A program made the translations under genes and the position numbers. From assembly GCF_015690355.1 (NCBI RefSeq), contig NZ_JADPRT010000003.1, forward strand, positions 62,001 to 126,000: a DNA stretch of 64,000 nucleotides, read 5' to 3'. This document shows, piece after piece, positions 11,230 through 20,982 of this stretch (position 1 is its first letter; every line of letters begins with the position of its first letter). Below the pieces are notes generated by a model, which saw only the letters and a list, made by a program, of their open reading frames with translations, had not been told where the DNA came from and ran no database searches. The DNA comes from Streptacidiphilus fuscans (GTDB lineage: Bacteria; Actinomycetota; Actinomycetes; Streptomycetales; Streptomycetaceae).

Positions 11230-12307
<1,078 letters not shown>

Positions 12308-12318
<11 letters not shown>

Positions 12319-12889
12319 CGTCTGTTGTTCCTTCACTTCCCTGGACGTCTGCGCCTGCGTCCGCGTCCGTCATCTGACGACGCATCACCAGGGCGTCCAC
12401 GCCGGACGGTTGGTAGTAGTTGCGGCGGATGCCGACCGGCGCGAAGCCGAAGCGCTCGTAGAGCCGCTGGGCCCGGTCGTTGTCGACCCGGACCTCGAGC
12501 AGCAGGTCGTGGCACTCGGCCTCGGCGGCCTGGTCGACCAGCCGTTGCAGCAGGCGGGCGCCGAGGCCGGTGCCCCACTGGTCCTGCGCCACCGCGATGG
12601 TCTGCACGTCGCCCTCGCCCGCGATCGCCATCAGCCCGGCGTAGCCGACGATCCGGCGCTCCGCGCCCTCGCCCTCGCCCTGCTCGGCGACGGTGTACCA
12701 GCGGGTCGCGCCCGGGTGCCGGGCGTCCGCGAGCTCGGACCAGAACATGCCGACCGACCAGGCGTCGTCGGGAAAGAGCTCCCGCTCCAGCACGAGCACG
12801 GCCTCGATGTCCCACCAGCGCATCTCGCGCAGCGTGGCAGGCGCCGACGCCGACGCCGAGAGGGTCCGCGCGGTATGGGCGGCGGTCAT
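12308..12889 (-). CDS. rimI: Ribosomal protein bS18/uS5-type N-acetyltransferase RimI
   Basis: A GNAT-fold acetyltransferase of 193 residues that in this family acetylates protein N-termini such as S18. The acetyl-CoA binding signature is [14 protein letters not shown] (about 127-140), and [11 protein letters not shown] near 160-170 is the usual late motif. It has N- and C-terminal low-complexity extensions (Ala/Ser-rich and Asp/Ala-rich) beyond the core. Its ATG overlaps the tsaB stop as ATGA and its end overlaps tsaD, so the three are translationally coupled. The exact substrate in this organism is inferred from the family. Confidence 0.9.
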
Positions 12890-13566
12890 GCGGGGAGCAC
12901 CGTCTTGTAGTTCTTGGGGACCTCCGCGTCCGGCCGCCGCAGGTAGAGCGCGGTGGTCGGCGGGAGCAGCGGCGTGCCCGAGGCGAGCGCGTCCGCGGCG
13001 AAGGCCGCGAGCGCGGCGGCGGACTGGTGCTCCGGCGCACCGGCCGGGACGTCGGTGAAGACGTCCGGGTAGAGCAGCGCGCCCGCGCCGACGGCGGGGA
13101 GCCCGGCCACCTTCTCGGCGATCTCCGCCGGACGGTCGACCGCCGGGCCCTCGACGCGGACGCCGTCGGCGTCGTAGCGGGCCCAGTAGACCTCCTTGCG
13201 GCGGGCGTCCGTGGCGGCGACGAACGGGCCGCTCACCACCCGGGCGTCGCGCGCCGCACGGGCCACGCCGTCCAGCGAGCAGACGCCGTGCACGGGGATG
13301 CCGAGCGCGTGCCCGAACGCGGCGGCCGTGGCCAGTCCGACGCGCAGGCCGGTGTACGGGCCCGGGCCGACGCCGACGACCACACCGCCCAGCGACTCCT
13401 TGGGCGTGCCCGCCTCACGCAGCACCGCGTCGATGGTGGGGAGCAGGAGCTCACCGTGACGGCGGGCGTCGACCTGGTCGGCGGCCGCCCGTACGGTTCG
13501 GGTGTCGGTGTCGTACACGGCGGCGGTGACGGCGGGCGTGGCGGTGTCGAACGCAAGCAGAAGCAC
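12886..13566 (-). CDS. tsaB: tRNA threonylcarbamoyladenosine biosynthesis protein TsaB
   Basis: A 226-residue non-catalytic partner of TsaD in t6A synthesis. It shows the ASKHA beginning LLLAFDTATPAVTAAV and the conserved VGVGPGPYTGLRVGLATA (about 64-82) typical of TsaB, and lacks the HxxxH metal site of TsaD. It starts at a GTG at 13566 and overlaps rimI by 4 bases. It is first in the coupled cluster tsaB-rimI-tsaD. Confidence 0.95.
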   Translation of the reverse strand: MLLLAFDTATPAVTAAVYDTDTRTVRAAADQVDARRHGELLLPTIDAVLREAGTPKESLGGVVVGVGPGPYTGLRVGLATAAAFGHALGIPVHGVCSLDGVARAARDARVVSGPFVAATDARRKEVYWARYDADGVRVEGPAVDRPAEIAEKVAGLPAVGAGALLYPDVFTDVPAGAPEHQSAAALAAFAADALASGTPLLPPTTALYLRRPDAEVPKNYKTVLPA

Positions 13567-13718
13567 GCACCCAGGTTAGTCGGTGGCCCGCTTGTGCTCG
13601 CCGCGGCCGGGAGGATGAGAGGCTTGGACCCGGCCGTGGCCGTCGCGCAGTCGTGCGCGCGCCGCGTCCGCAGAAACGGTCGGCCACTCGGTCGGTCCAA
13701 GGAGTGGGAGGAGAGACC

Positions 13719-14282
13719 GTGGCGAAACTCGGTTCGGGCTCGGTGGTCACCGCGCTGACCGCGGGAGCCCTCGCCGTCGTCACCCTGCTCGCCGTGCAGG
13801 CCAAGAACTCCGCGTCCGCGACGGTCGCCGCGCCGCCCGGCAAGGTCCCGGCGGCCTCGGCATCCGCGGGCAAGGGTGTGACGCCGGCCAAGCCGCCCGC
13901 GGTCCCGGCGAACTCGGGGGAGGGTCGGCGCGTGGTGTACTCGCCCGGCCAGAAGCGCGTCTGGCTGGTCGACCCGACGGACGCGAGCGCGGACCGCACC
14001 TTCACCGTGATGCCGGGCAACGTCGACCCGTCGCCGGGCAGCTACGTGGTGTTCCGGATCGTGCCGGGCCCGTACACCGGCTCGGACGGCAAGCTGATCA
14101 AGAACGCGGTCCTGTTCGCCAGCCACGACGGCGCGATCATCGGCTTCAGCTCCGCCGTCGACGGCAGCACTCCCCCGCCGGACCCGTCCAAGCACCTCGG
14201 CGGCATCCGCGAGTCGGTCGCCGACGGCCAGGCGCTGTACGACTTCGCGCCGTACAACACCAAGGTCGTGGTCGTCGCCTGA
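13719..14282 (+). CDS. Membrane-anchored YkuD-like protein lacking the catalytic Cys
   Basis: A 187-residue protein with one N-terminal membrane segment (about 9-27), a Ser/Pro/Ala-rich linker (30-68) and a globular C-terminal domain. The last part, KHLGGIRESVADGQALYDFA (158-177), lines up with the L,D-transpeptidase signature SHGCIRMsnaDAxxLYD, but the catalytic Cys position is Gly (G162). His136 in ASHDG may match the other conserved His. This is my alignment by eye; I infer a non-catalytic member or structural relative of the YkuD fold. The GTG start has GGGAGG 7 bases upstream. It faces away from tsaB and converges on the S53 peptidase gene. Confidence 0.7.
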   Translation: MAKLGSGSVVTALTAGALAVVTLLAVQAKNSASATVAAPPGKVPAASASAGKGVTPAKPPAVPANSGEGRRVVYSPGQKRVWLVDPTDASADRTFTVMPGNVDPSPGSYVVFRIVPGPYTGSDGKLIKNAVLFASHDGAIIGFSSAVDGSTPPPDPSKHLGGIRESVADGQALYDFAPYNTKVVVVA

Positions 14283-14312
14283 CCTGCGAAGACCCTGCGA
14301 AGACCTGCGAGA

Positions 14313-14354
14313 AACGCCTGTGGCCCCGCACCGGAGTGCGGGGCCACAGGCGTT
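14313..14354. terminator. Bidirectional terminator hairpin
   Basis: AACGCCTGTGGCCCCGCA and TGCGGGGCCACAGGCGTT form an 18-bp perfect stem with a 6-base loop. It sits between the convergent YkuD-like gene and the S53 peptidase gene and can end both. Just before it, CCTGCGAAGA-like units are repeated three times (14284-14310). Confidence 0.9.
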
Positions 14355-14377
14355 CAGTGGTTCAGCGGTTCAGCGCG

Positions 14378-16318
14378 TCAGCGGCGGATGCCGAAGGACT
14401 CGATGTACCAGTAGGTCGGCGAACCGAGGCCGGTGACGTCGTCGTAGCCCTTCGTCGCGTGCAGCGACGCGTCGGTGCCGAGCGTGCGGGCGGAGGTGCT
14501 GGTGCCACCCGACGCGTCCACGCTGTTGTTGAAGTTGACGCGGGCGACCGCCAGCTGGACGTTCGGGCCGAACGGGTGGTCGGTCACGTCGTGCAGCAGC
14601 GCCTTGCGGGCGTAGATCGCCGGGTCGGCGAAGCCGAGCGCGAAGCCCTGCTTCTCCTGCGCCAGCGCCTCGATCGCCGTGAAGACCGGCGAGGCGAGGC
14701 TGGTGCCGCCGATGCGGTACTCGCTGTACTTGACCGTCCCGTTCGGGAAGGCCTGGGTCTGGCCCATCAGGAAGCCGGTCTGCGGGTCGGCGACCGCGGC
14801 GACGTCGGGAACGACGCGCATCGGGCCGTTCTTGCTCGCCGACAGCGACGACGGGACGACGCCGGCCTGGTACCACGGCTGCGCGGTACGGGCGCTCACG
14901 CCACCGCCCGAGCCGCTCTGGTAGTTTCCCGGGAACCCGGTCCAGCTCTTGCCGTTCGCGGCCAGCGGCGCGACGTCCGTGCCCCAGCCGGTCTCGAACT
15001 CGTAGTTGCCCTTCTTGCCGATGGCCAGCGAGGTACCGCCGACCGCCGTCACCCACGGCAGGGCGGCGGGCATGTCGGCCTGCTTCGTACCGGAGTTGGC
15101 GACCTCGTCGCCGTTGTCGCCGGAGGAGAAGTCAAAGCTGATGCCCTCGACCGCGCCGCGCTCGAAGATGTTGTTGTAGACGGCGTCGTTCGACGGGTCG
15201 CTCGCGTTCTCCGGCTCACCCCACGAGTCGCTGACGAGGGACGCCAGGTGATTCGTGACGATGTTGTCGAGCGCGTCGATCAGGTCCGCGTCGTAGCAGG
15301 AGGCCGCGGCGACGTAGTGGATGTTCGCGGCCGGGGCGACCGCGTGGACCGCCTCGACGTCGAGCGTCTGCTCGCCGTACCAGCCGGACGCACCGCAGTC
15401 GTTGGCGGCGGTGTGGGTCCAGGTGGCCGGGTCGTACTCCTTGAACTGGCCCGCCTTGTAGGCCGCGTCACCGTTGAGGTGCGCGTAGGTGGACGCGTCC
15501 GACGCGATGGTCGGCGAGTCGTACGCGTCGACGATGGCGATGGTCTGACCCTTGCCGGTCAGGCCGGAGGCCGCGGCGCCGTAGGCGGAGCGCAGCTGGT
15601 GGCCGTTGTAGCCCTTGATGACGTACGGCACGGTACGGCCGTCCACCTTGGGCAGGGTCTTCGCCGGGTTCGAGCCGTAGTAGCTGGAGAACGGACCCGA
15701 GTTGACGTAGGCGGCCCCCGGGCCGGGCAGCGTGTCCGCGTGAGTCGCCTTCGACGGGGCGGTGCTCAGACCGGTGACGGTGAGCACGGCGTCCGCGACG
15801 TCGGCCGGGACGGTCAGCGCGCCGACCGGGGCGCGGTAGACGTGGCCGTCGGTGGCGAAGCTGTGCAGCTGCGAACCGAACGCGGTCTGCGCGGCGGCGG
15901 CGTCACCGGTGACGGTGAGGTACTGGTCGTTCTCGGCGGTCACCTTGAAGCCGGAGGCGGCCAGCCACTGCTTGACCGCGGCGACCTGCGCCTTGGTCGC
16001 GCCGTACTTGGCCTGGACGGCCTGCGGGCTCAGGTACTTGCCGTAGTTGGCGTCCTGAGGGTTCGACACCTGTGTGGCGTAGGCGGCGAGTCCGGCCTGG
16101 TCACCCGCGAGGTAGACGCGCGCGGTGACCGCGTTGTTCTGGGCCACCTGGCCCTTGTCCGCGGCGGCCGCGGTCCACGCCGGCTTCCCGCCGACGATCG
16201 CGTGCCGAGCGGGCGCGGCACTGGCCGGCGCCCCTGCGGCGACGGCGGCGGCAAGCATGGGCAGCGTCGCTGCCAAAGCTATGCCGGCACGCCGATGTGT
16301 TCCCCTGATGTGCTTCAA
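14378..16318 (-). CDS. Secreted S53 (sedolisin/kumamolisin-like) serine-carboxyl peptidase
   Basis: An acid-active secreted endopeptidase family. From the TTG at 16318 the 646-residue precursor has a signal peptide (basic KHIRGTHRR, hydrophobic run 11-29, ASA cleavage region near 32-35) and a pro-domain (about 45-190), then the catalytic domain. The catalytic Glu and Asp are E316 and D320 in YGEQTLDVE, the oxyanion Asp is in SSGDNG (D401) and the nucleophile Ser540 is in GGTSLASP. A calcium-site DVTGLGSP lies near the C-terminus. The frame extends 30 codons upstream to an ATG, but that would bury the signal peptide; GGGAGG is 4 bases before the TTG. The gene stands alone. Confidence 0.88.
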   Translation of the reverse strand: MKHIRGTHRRAGIALAATLPMLAAAVAAGAPASAAPARHAIVGGKPAWTAAAADKGQVAQNNAVTARVYLAGDQAGLAAYATQVSNPQDANYGKYLSPQAVQAKYGATKAQVAAVKQWLAASGFKVTAENDQYLTVTGDAAAAQTAFGSQLHSFATDGHVYRAPVGALTVPADVADAVLTVTGLSTAPSKATHADTLPGPGAAYVNSGPFSSYYGSNPAKTLPKVDGRTVPYVIKGYNGHQLRSAYGAAASGLTGKGQTIAIVDAYDSPTIASDASTYAHLNGDAAYKAGQFKEYDPATWTHTAANDCGASGWYGEQTLDVEAVHAVAPAANIHYVAAASCYDADLIDALDNIVTNHLASLVSDSWGEPENASDPSNDAVYNNIFERGAVEGISFDFSSGDNGDEVANSGTKQADMPAALPWVTAVGGTSLAIGKKGNYEFETGWGTDVAPLAANGKSWTGFPGNYQSGSGGGVSARTAQPWYQAGVVPSSLSASKNGPMRVVPDVAAVADPQTGFLMGQTQAFPNGTVKYSEYRIGGTSLASPVFTAIEALAQEKQGFALGFADPAIYARKALLHDVTDHPFGPNVQLAVARVNFNNSVDASGGTSTSARTLGTDASLHATKGYDDVTGLGSPTYWYIESFGIRR

Positions 16319-16510
16319 ACGCCCTCCCCGGGCCGTAGCAGCGGCCCCAACGTTGCCCCTGCGATGTATGGCAAGGGGAATCGAACCGGGGAATGAACCA
16401 TCGGTCAAGAGTGCGACACAACCGTGTTACCGAGTTCAGTGGTGACAAGGCGACATTTCACACGGGGAAATGCGTTTTTGACGATGCATAGAAATTTGTC
16501 ATGCACGCAA

Positions 16511-16645
16511 GGGACGTTGCACTTCCCTCAGGGACGCGGGAAACTACGCGACAAGCCACCCACGCAGGTGGAAAACCGAACGAGCAGGGCCATCCACCCA
16601 GGTTGGTTGCTCGCGCAGTTCCTCGCGCCCCTAAGCGGTGCAACT
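16511..16645. repeat. Long intergenic palindrome, family A copy 4
   Basis: GGGACGTTGCACTTCCCTCA at the left is matched by the GGTGCAACTACC end at the right. GACAAGCCACCCACGCAGGT is mirrored only in part, so the centre of this copy is more degenerate (GGAAACTACGCGAC against GCTCGCGCAGTTCC). It lies between the 55-residue small gene, whose stop is 3 bases beyond it, and the S53 peptidase gene. Confidence 0.8.
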
Positions 16646-16648
16646 ACC

Positions 16649-16816
16649 TCAATCGTCGGAATGGGGAGCTTCGTCCTCTACCGCATTCTCGTCCGCCTTC
16701 GGGGGCTCCTCCTCCGAAGGAGGGGTGCAGACCGCTGCCGCCGACGGGCCGGAGGCCAGCACGCGGGCGACGTCCACGTCGGTGGCGCGGGGATCGGACG
16801 AGGTCGTGCCGGGCAT
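16649..16816 (-). CDS. Small protein of 55 residues, function unknown
   Basis: ATG at 16816 has GGGAG 5 bases upstream, and the frame runs to a TGA at 16649. The product begins MPGTTSSDPRATDVDVARVL and its second half is strongly acidic (EEEPPKADENAVEDEA). The third codon position is G or C in most codons, as expected for a real gene here. There is no membrane segment; a single Cys is near residue 30. It lies 104 bases after tsaE on the same strand and ends 3 bases before repeat copy 4. I do not recognise a domain. It could be a small conserved actinobacterial protein or a chance frame. Confidence 0.55.
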   Translation of the reverse strand: MPGTTSSDPRATDVDVARVLASGPSAAAVCTPPSEEEPPKADENAVEDEAPHSDD

Positions 16817-16920
16817 TCGGTCTCCCCGAGGGGTGTCAGGTGCGGCTCATTCCATCTTCCCGACAGCGCGTCGGAAAAACAACCGCCATCCCCCGGTAGG
16901 GCGACCTGACCGCACCGGTG

Positions 16921-17478
16921 TTACGCCCGGGCGACCGCCAGCGCGCCGAGGTCGACGTCGGCCCAGCGCGCGCCGAGGCCGTGGAGGGTGACCTTGCGGT
17001 CGTCGGGGATCTCCGGGTCCAGGTCCTCGGAGAGGGAGAGCAGGTGGTCGTCGTGCCCGGCCTCGCCGCCCAGCGCGCGGTCAATGCGGACCTCCAGGCG
17101 GGTCTCGGAGAGCTCCTCGACCTTGCCCTCGCCCCACTCGACCACCACGACCGACTCCGGCAGGGAGACGTCCAGGTCCAGGTCCTCCATCTCGTCCAGG
17201 CCTCCGCTCAGGCGGTACGCGTCGACGTGGACCAGGGCCGGGCCGCCGACCAGGGAGGGGTGGACCCGGGCGATCACGAAGGTCGGCGAGGTCACCGCGC
17301 CCCGCACGCCGAGGCCCTCGCCCAGGCCGCGGGTCAGCGTGGTCTTGCCCGCGCCCAGCTCGCCGGAGAGCAGCACCAGGTCCCCCGGGCGCAGCACCGT
17401 CGCCAGCGTGCGGCCGAGCTCCTGCATCGCGGCCGGGTCCGGAACGGAGATGGTGACGGCATTCACGGCGTTACCCAT
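16921..17478 (-). CDS. tsaE: tRNA threonylcarbamoyladenosine biosynthesis ATPase TsaE
   Basis: A 185-residue P-loop ATPase that drives the TsaBD complex through its t6A cycle. Walker A is GELGAGKTT (39-47), and the family's TSPTFVIARVHPS and HVDAYRL motifs follow (about 63-90). It is about 30 residues longer than the minimal family length owing to a C-terminal extension. The start is uncertain between the ATG at 17478 and an in-frame GTG 5 codons later; neither has a strong ribosome site. It lies downstream of alr and the hydrolase on the same strand. Confidence 0.93.
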   Translation of the reverse strand: MGNAVNAVTISVPDPAAMQELGRTLATVLRPGDLVLLSGELGAGKTTLTRGLGEGLGVRGAVTSPTFVIARVHPSLVGGPALVHVDAYRLSGGLDEMEDLDLDVSLPESVVVVEWGEGKVEELSETRLEVRIDRALGGEAGHDDHLLSLSEDLDPEIPDDRKVTLHGLGARWADVDLGALAVARA

Positions 17479-17526
17479 GGTGCTGCGGGTCCTTTCGGTT
17501 CAGGGCGTCGGCCCGGCGCTCGGACG

Positions 17527-18978
17527 TCAGGCTCGGCGCGTGGCCTGCGCGAGATCGTGCACGTGTTGCGGCAGCGGCGCGCCGCAGTGCGCGGCCGCGC
17601 GTTCGAGGAGGTCGGCGAGGCGGGCGTCGACCAGGTCCGGGCGCTCCAGCATCAGCAGGTGGCCGGTGTCGGGGACTATGTCCAGCTCCGCGTCGGGCAG
17701 CTCGGCGGCGATCGCCTCGCTGTGCGAGGGCGGTGTGAGCAGGTCCCGGGTCCCGGCCATCACCAGGGTCGGGATGTCGCGGAGGACAGCCAGCGCGGCC
17801 GTCTTCTCGTGGGCGGGGAAGACCGGGAAGAACTCGGCGACCACGTCGACCGGCGTGGCCTCCAGCAGGTCCTGCGCGAAGTGGGCCAGCGCGGGATCGA
17901 TGTCGTCGGAGCCGAAGGAGAACTTCTGGTAGATCGCGGCGGTCAGCTCGCTGCTGAGGCGACGCCCGCGCTCGACCAGCCCCGCCTGACGGCCCAGCGC
18001 CTTGATCACGCCGGGGCCGATCCGGTGGAACATCCTCGCGCCGACGCCGGGCAGGCCGAGGGTCACCCCGCGCCAGCTGCCCGCGGTGGTGCCGAGCAGG
18101 GCGACCCCGGCGACGCGTTCGGCGAAGAGCTCGGGACGCTGGTCGGCCAGCGCCATGATCGTCATCCCGCCCATGGAGTGCCCCACCAGCACCAGCGGTC
18201 CGGTGGGCGCGACGGCGTCGATCACCGCGCCGAGGTCCTCGCCGAGCTGGTCGATGGAGGACTGCTGACCGGCCAGGTAACTGCGGGAGCGCTCAGAGCG
18301 GCCGTGACTGCGCTGGTCCCAGAAGACCAGGCGCAGCCCGTCGCGGAACGCCTCGCGCTGGAAGTGCCAGCTGTCCTGGTTGAGGCAGTAGCCGTGGGCG
18401 AAGACGACGGTCAGCGGCGGGGTCGGGGGCATCCCGAGCCAGCTGCCGACGCCGGAGAGCACGCCGCCGAGCGGTCCGGGCTGCGGCTCGGCACCGGAGG
18501 CGCGCCGCCTGCCGAGCCAACTGCGCAGCGTGGGACGGCTGTTGGGCCCGGCGTCGGTCACCGTCGCGACGGGCTCCGTGCGCTCGGTGCGGTCCGTGCC
18601 CTCAGCACGGTCCGTGCGCCCAGCGCGCTCCGTGCGCTCCGCGGCCTCGCGGGCGATCGCCGGGGCGGTGCCGGCCCACCCGGAGCCGTCGAGTTCGACG
18701 TAGAGGTCGGTGCCGTCGGCCGCCGCGACGTGGAGCGGGGTGCCGCGGAGCGAGCCGAAGGCCGCCGCCGCGTCGATCTCGGCGCGGGCCCGACGGCGCA
18801 TGTCGCGGCCGACGGTCATCCGCTCCAGCGCGACGCCCGCAGCCGCACCGGCGGCGACCACTCCGAGCGAGACGCCGACGATGCCCGCGCGGCGCCAGCG
18901 GCCGGCCGCGACGTCACCGACGACCGCGCCCGCCGCGTCCCGCACCTGGCGGACGACGTCCCCGCTCTCCCCCGGCAT
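17527..18978 (-). CDS. Membrane-anchored alpha/beta hydrolase
   Basis: A 483-residue protein with a hydrophobic segment at about 31-51 and a low-complexity charged tract (ERTERAGRTDRAEGTDRTER, about 114-133). The alpha/beta-hydrolase core starts near 188 with the oxyanion motif FAHGYCLN. The nucleophile is Ser268 in GHSMGG, with the acid Asp in GTRDLLTP and the His in DTGHLLMLE. The substrate is unknown; lipid, ester or peptidase roles are all possible. The start ATG overlaps the alr stop (ATGA), so it is translationally coupled to alr and followed by tsaE. The charged tract is encoded by imperfect GTGCG/GTCCG-type DNA repeats at 18580-18650. Confidence 0.85.
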   Translation of the reverse strand: MPGESGDVVRQVRDAAGAVVGDVAAGRWRRAGIVGVSLGVVAAGAAAGVALERMTVGRDMRRRARAEIDAAAAFGSLRGTPLHVAAADGTDLYVELDGSGWAGTAPAIAREAAERTERAGRTDRAEGTDRTERTEPVATVTDAGPNSRPTLRSWLGRRRASGAEPQPGPLGGVLSGVGSWLGMPPTPPLTVVFAHGYCLNQDSWHFQREAFRDGLRLVFWDQRSHGRSERSRSYLAGQQSSIDQLGEDLGAVIDAVAPTGPLVLVGHSMGGMTIMALADQRPELFAERVAGVALLGTTAGSWRGVTLGLPGVGARMFHRIGPGVIKALGRQAGLVERGRRLSSELTAAIYQKFSFGSDDIDPALAHFAQDLLEATPVDVVAEFFPVFPAHEKTAALAVLRDIPTLVMAGTRDLLTPPSHSEAIAAELPDAELDIVPDTGHLLMLERPDLVDARLADLLERAAAHCGAPLPQHVHDLAQATRRA

Positions 18979-20126
18979 CAGCCGCCGTCCTCCAGGTAGC
19001 GACGGGGCACCCGGGCGCCGATCCGGGTGACGATCTCGTACGAGATGGTGCCCGCCGCGCGGGCCCAGTCCTCGGCGGTGGGCTCGCCTCGGTCGCCGGG
19101 GCCGAAGACGACGACCTGGTCGCCGACCTCGACGGCGTCACCGCCGAGGTCGACCACGAACTGGTCCATCGCGACGCGTCCGGCGACCGTGCGCCACTTG
19201 TCCGCGAGCCAGACCGGTCCGGTGCTGCTGGCGTGGCGCGGGATCCCGTCGGCGTAGCCGAGCGGGACCAGGGCCAGCGTGGTCTCGCCGGGAGTGGTGT
19301 AGGTGAGGCCGTAGCTGACGCCGTGTCCGCGCGGCACGCGCTTGACCTGGGCGACCCTGGCCACCAGCGACATCACCGGCCGCAGACCGAAGTCGGCCGG
19401 CGAGCCGACCTCCGGCACCGGGGACAGCCCGTACTGGGCCAGACCGGTGCGCACCAGGTCGAAGTGGGACTCCGGCAGGGTCAGCGTGGCGGGCGAGTTC
19501 GCGATGTGCCGCACCTCGGGCCGCAGGCCTGCTGCCTCGGCGATCTCGAGGGCGCTGCGGTACGCGTCGAGCTGCGCGGTGACGGAGGGGTGGCCGGGCT
19601 CGTCGGCGCAGGCGAAGTGGGACCAGACGCCGGTGACCTTGATCAGGCCCTCGGCCTCGGCGGCGCGGGCGGCGGCGACCAGCTCGGGCCAGTCGTGCGG
19701 CTGCGCGCCGTTGCGGCCGAGCCCGGTGTCCGCCTTCAGCTGCACCCGGGCCGGACGGCCGACCGCGCGGACCGCGTCCAGCACGTGGGGCAGCGCCCAC
19801 AGGCCGCTGACGGTGATGTCGAGGTCTGCCGCGACGGCCTCGCGCCACGGGCCGCCCGGTGTCCACAGCCAGCAGAGCACCGGGGCCTGGTCGGGGCCGA
19901 TCCCGGCGGCGCGCAGAGCGAGCGCCTCCTCCGGGGTGGCCGTGCCGAGCCAGCTCGCGCCGGCGGCCAGGGCCGCGCGGGCGCACGGGATCGCGCCGTG
20001 GCCGTACGCGTCGGCCTTGACCACGGACATGACTCCGGCCGACCCGACACGCTCGCGCAGTGCGGCGATATTGCCGCGCAGCGCCGCCAGGTCGATCAGA
20101 GCTTCGGCTCGCATCGCAGTTTCCAT
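18978..20126 (-). CDS. alr: Alanine racemase
   Basis: A PLP enzyme interconverting L- and D-alanine for peptidoglycan. The N-terminal TIM barrel carries the PLP Lys in SVVKADAYGHG (K37), and the C-terminal beta domain has the catalytic Tyr region HGVSYGLTY and the late motif LGYADGIPRH. The product is 382 residues from the ATG at 20126, the normal family length. A second in-frame ATG four codons later has GGAA 6 bases upstream and is an equal candidate. The open frame continues upstream through a giant inverted repeat, which I exclude. It heads alr-hydrolase-tsaE. Confidence 0.94.
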   Translation of the reverse strand: METAMRAEALIDLAALRGNIAALRERVGSAGVMSVVKADAYGHGAIPCARAALAAGASWLGTATPEEALALRAAGIGPDQAPVLCWLWTPGGPWREAVAADLDITVSGLWALPHVLDAVRAVGRPARVQLKADTGLGRNGAQPHDWPELVAAARAAEAEGLIKVTGVWSHFACADEPGHPSVTAQLDAYRSALEIAEAAGLRPEVRHIANSPATLTLPESHFDLVRTGLAQYGLSPVPEVGSPADFGLRPVMSLVARVAQVKRVPRGHGVSYGLTYTTPGETTLALVPLGYADGIPRHASSTGPVWLADKWRTVAGRVAMDQFVVDLGGDAVEVGDQVVVFGPGDRGEPTAEDWARAAGTISYEIVTRIGARVPRRYLEDGG

Positions 20127-20152
20127 CGGGGGTAAGTCTCCCAGAAGCAGGC

Positions 20153-20343
20153 GGGTGCCCGTCACTGGTGCCTCGCCCGCCGACCTTTGCCCGGTCAGCC
20201 GCGGCGTCCGGTGCGCGCAGTTGCAAGGCGGCGGACCGCTCACGTACTGGGCCGTACTTGAGCGGTTCGCCAACGCAGCAGATGTGCGTGCCGGGCGTCG
20301 CGGCAGGGCAAAGGTCGGCGGGCGAGGCACGGGGTGACGGGCG
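20153..20343. repeat. Giant imperfect inverted repeat (about 190 bp)
   Basis: The two arms (20153-20246 and 20253-20343) are imperfect reverse complements over about 90 bases each. The core is 25 bases of perfect identity: GTGCCTCGCCCGCCGACCTT (continuing TGCCC) at 20168-20192 mirrored at 20306-20330. The tip is CGTACTGGGCCGTAC with flanking CCGCTCA and TGAGCGG. It fills nearly all of the space between alr and the L,D-transpeptidase gene. It is unrelated in sequence to the family A palindromes. Confidence 0.9.
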
Positions 20344-20376
20344 CCACAGTGTTGCGTCGTGCGGGGTGGTGCCAGA

Positions 20377-20982
20377 TCACGTGCCGGGCTTGCGCCCGAA
20401 GACGTCGACGACGTCGCCGACGCGCAGCAGCTTCCAGGCGATCTGCGCGTCGTGGACGGTCATGTTGACACAGCCGTGTGAACCGGGCGGCGTCGACATC
20501 GGTATGCCCACCGCGTGCAGCGCCTCGCCGCCGGTGAAGAACTGGCTGTAGGGCATGGGAACGTCGTAGATCGACGAGACGTGGTGCAGGTCGCGCCAGT
20601 AGATGTGCCACAGGCCGTCCCGGGTGACGTACCCCCTGCGGCCGGTGCGGACCGCGACGGGGCCGAAGACGAGCTTGCTGCCGTCCTGTATCCAGAGCTT
20701 CTGGTGGGTCAGGTCCACGCAGACCACCCGGCCCCGGTTGGTCGGGCAGGGCGACTTCGGCGCGGTCGTGGCCGGGTGCGGCGTCGTAGCCGGGTGCGAG
20801 GTCGTGGCCGCGTGCGTGGATATCGCCTGGGTGGTCGCCGCCTGCGCCGCCACGGCGGGCGTCGTCGTGCCAGGCGTCGGGGTGACGGCGTCCGCCGTTC
20901 CCACGCCCAGGGTGCCCACCCCGCCGAGCAGTGCCGCCATGGCCAGGGCCGCCACGGTCACTCGTGCCTTCAGCTGCTTCAA
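20377..20982 (-). CDS. Secreted L,D-transpeptidase (YkuD family)
   Basis: Forms 3-3 peptide cross-links or attaches proteins in peptidoglycan outside the membrane. The 201-residue precursor has a signal peptide (LKQLKAR basic, hydrophobic 9-27, ADA near 29-31), a Thr/Pro/His-rich linker made of ATT/HPATTxH-like units (about 35-75) and the catalytic domain. The active-site motif GSHGCVNM has the nucleophilic Cys, with the partner His in ALHAVGIP. I use a TTG at 20982, as AGGGGAG lies just upstream and it gives the clean signal peptide; a GTG seven codons later is the alternative. The longer frame to 21306 would overlap nnr. Confidence 0.85.
   Translation of the reverse strand: MKQLKARVTVAALAMAALLGGVGTLGVGTADAVTPTPGTTTPAVAAQAATTQAISTHAATTSHPATTPHPATTAPKSPCPTNRGRVVCVDLTHQKLWIQDGSKLVFGPVAVRTGRRGYVTRDGLWHIYWRDLHHVSSIYDVPMPYSQFFTGGEALHAVGIPMSTPPGSHGCVNMTVHDAQIAWKLLRVGDVVDVFGRKPGT

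Noticed and set aside
16365-16395. tRNA-like T-loop on the minus strand (GGTTCGATTCCCC)
   Set aside because: The flanking bases cannot form the 5-bp T stem and no acceptor or anticodon arm fits around it.
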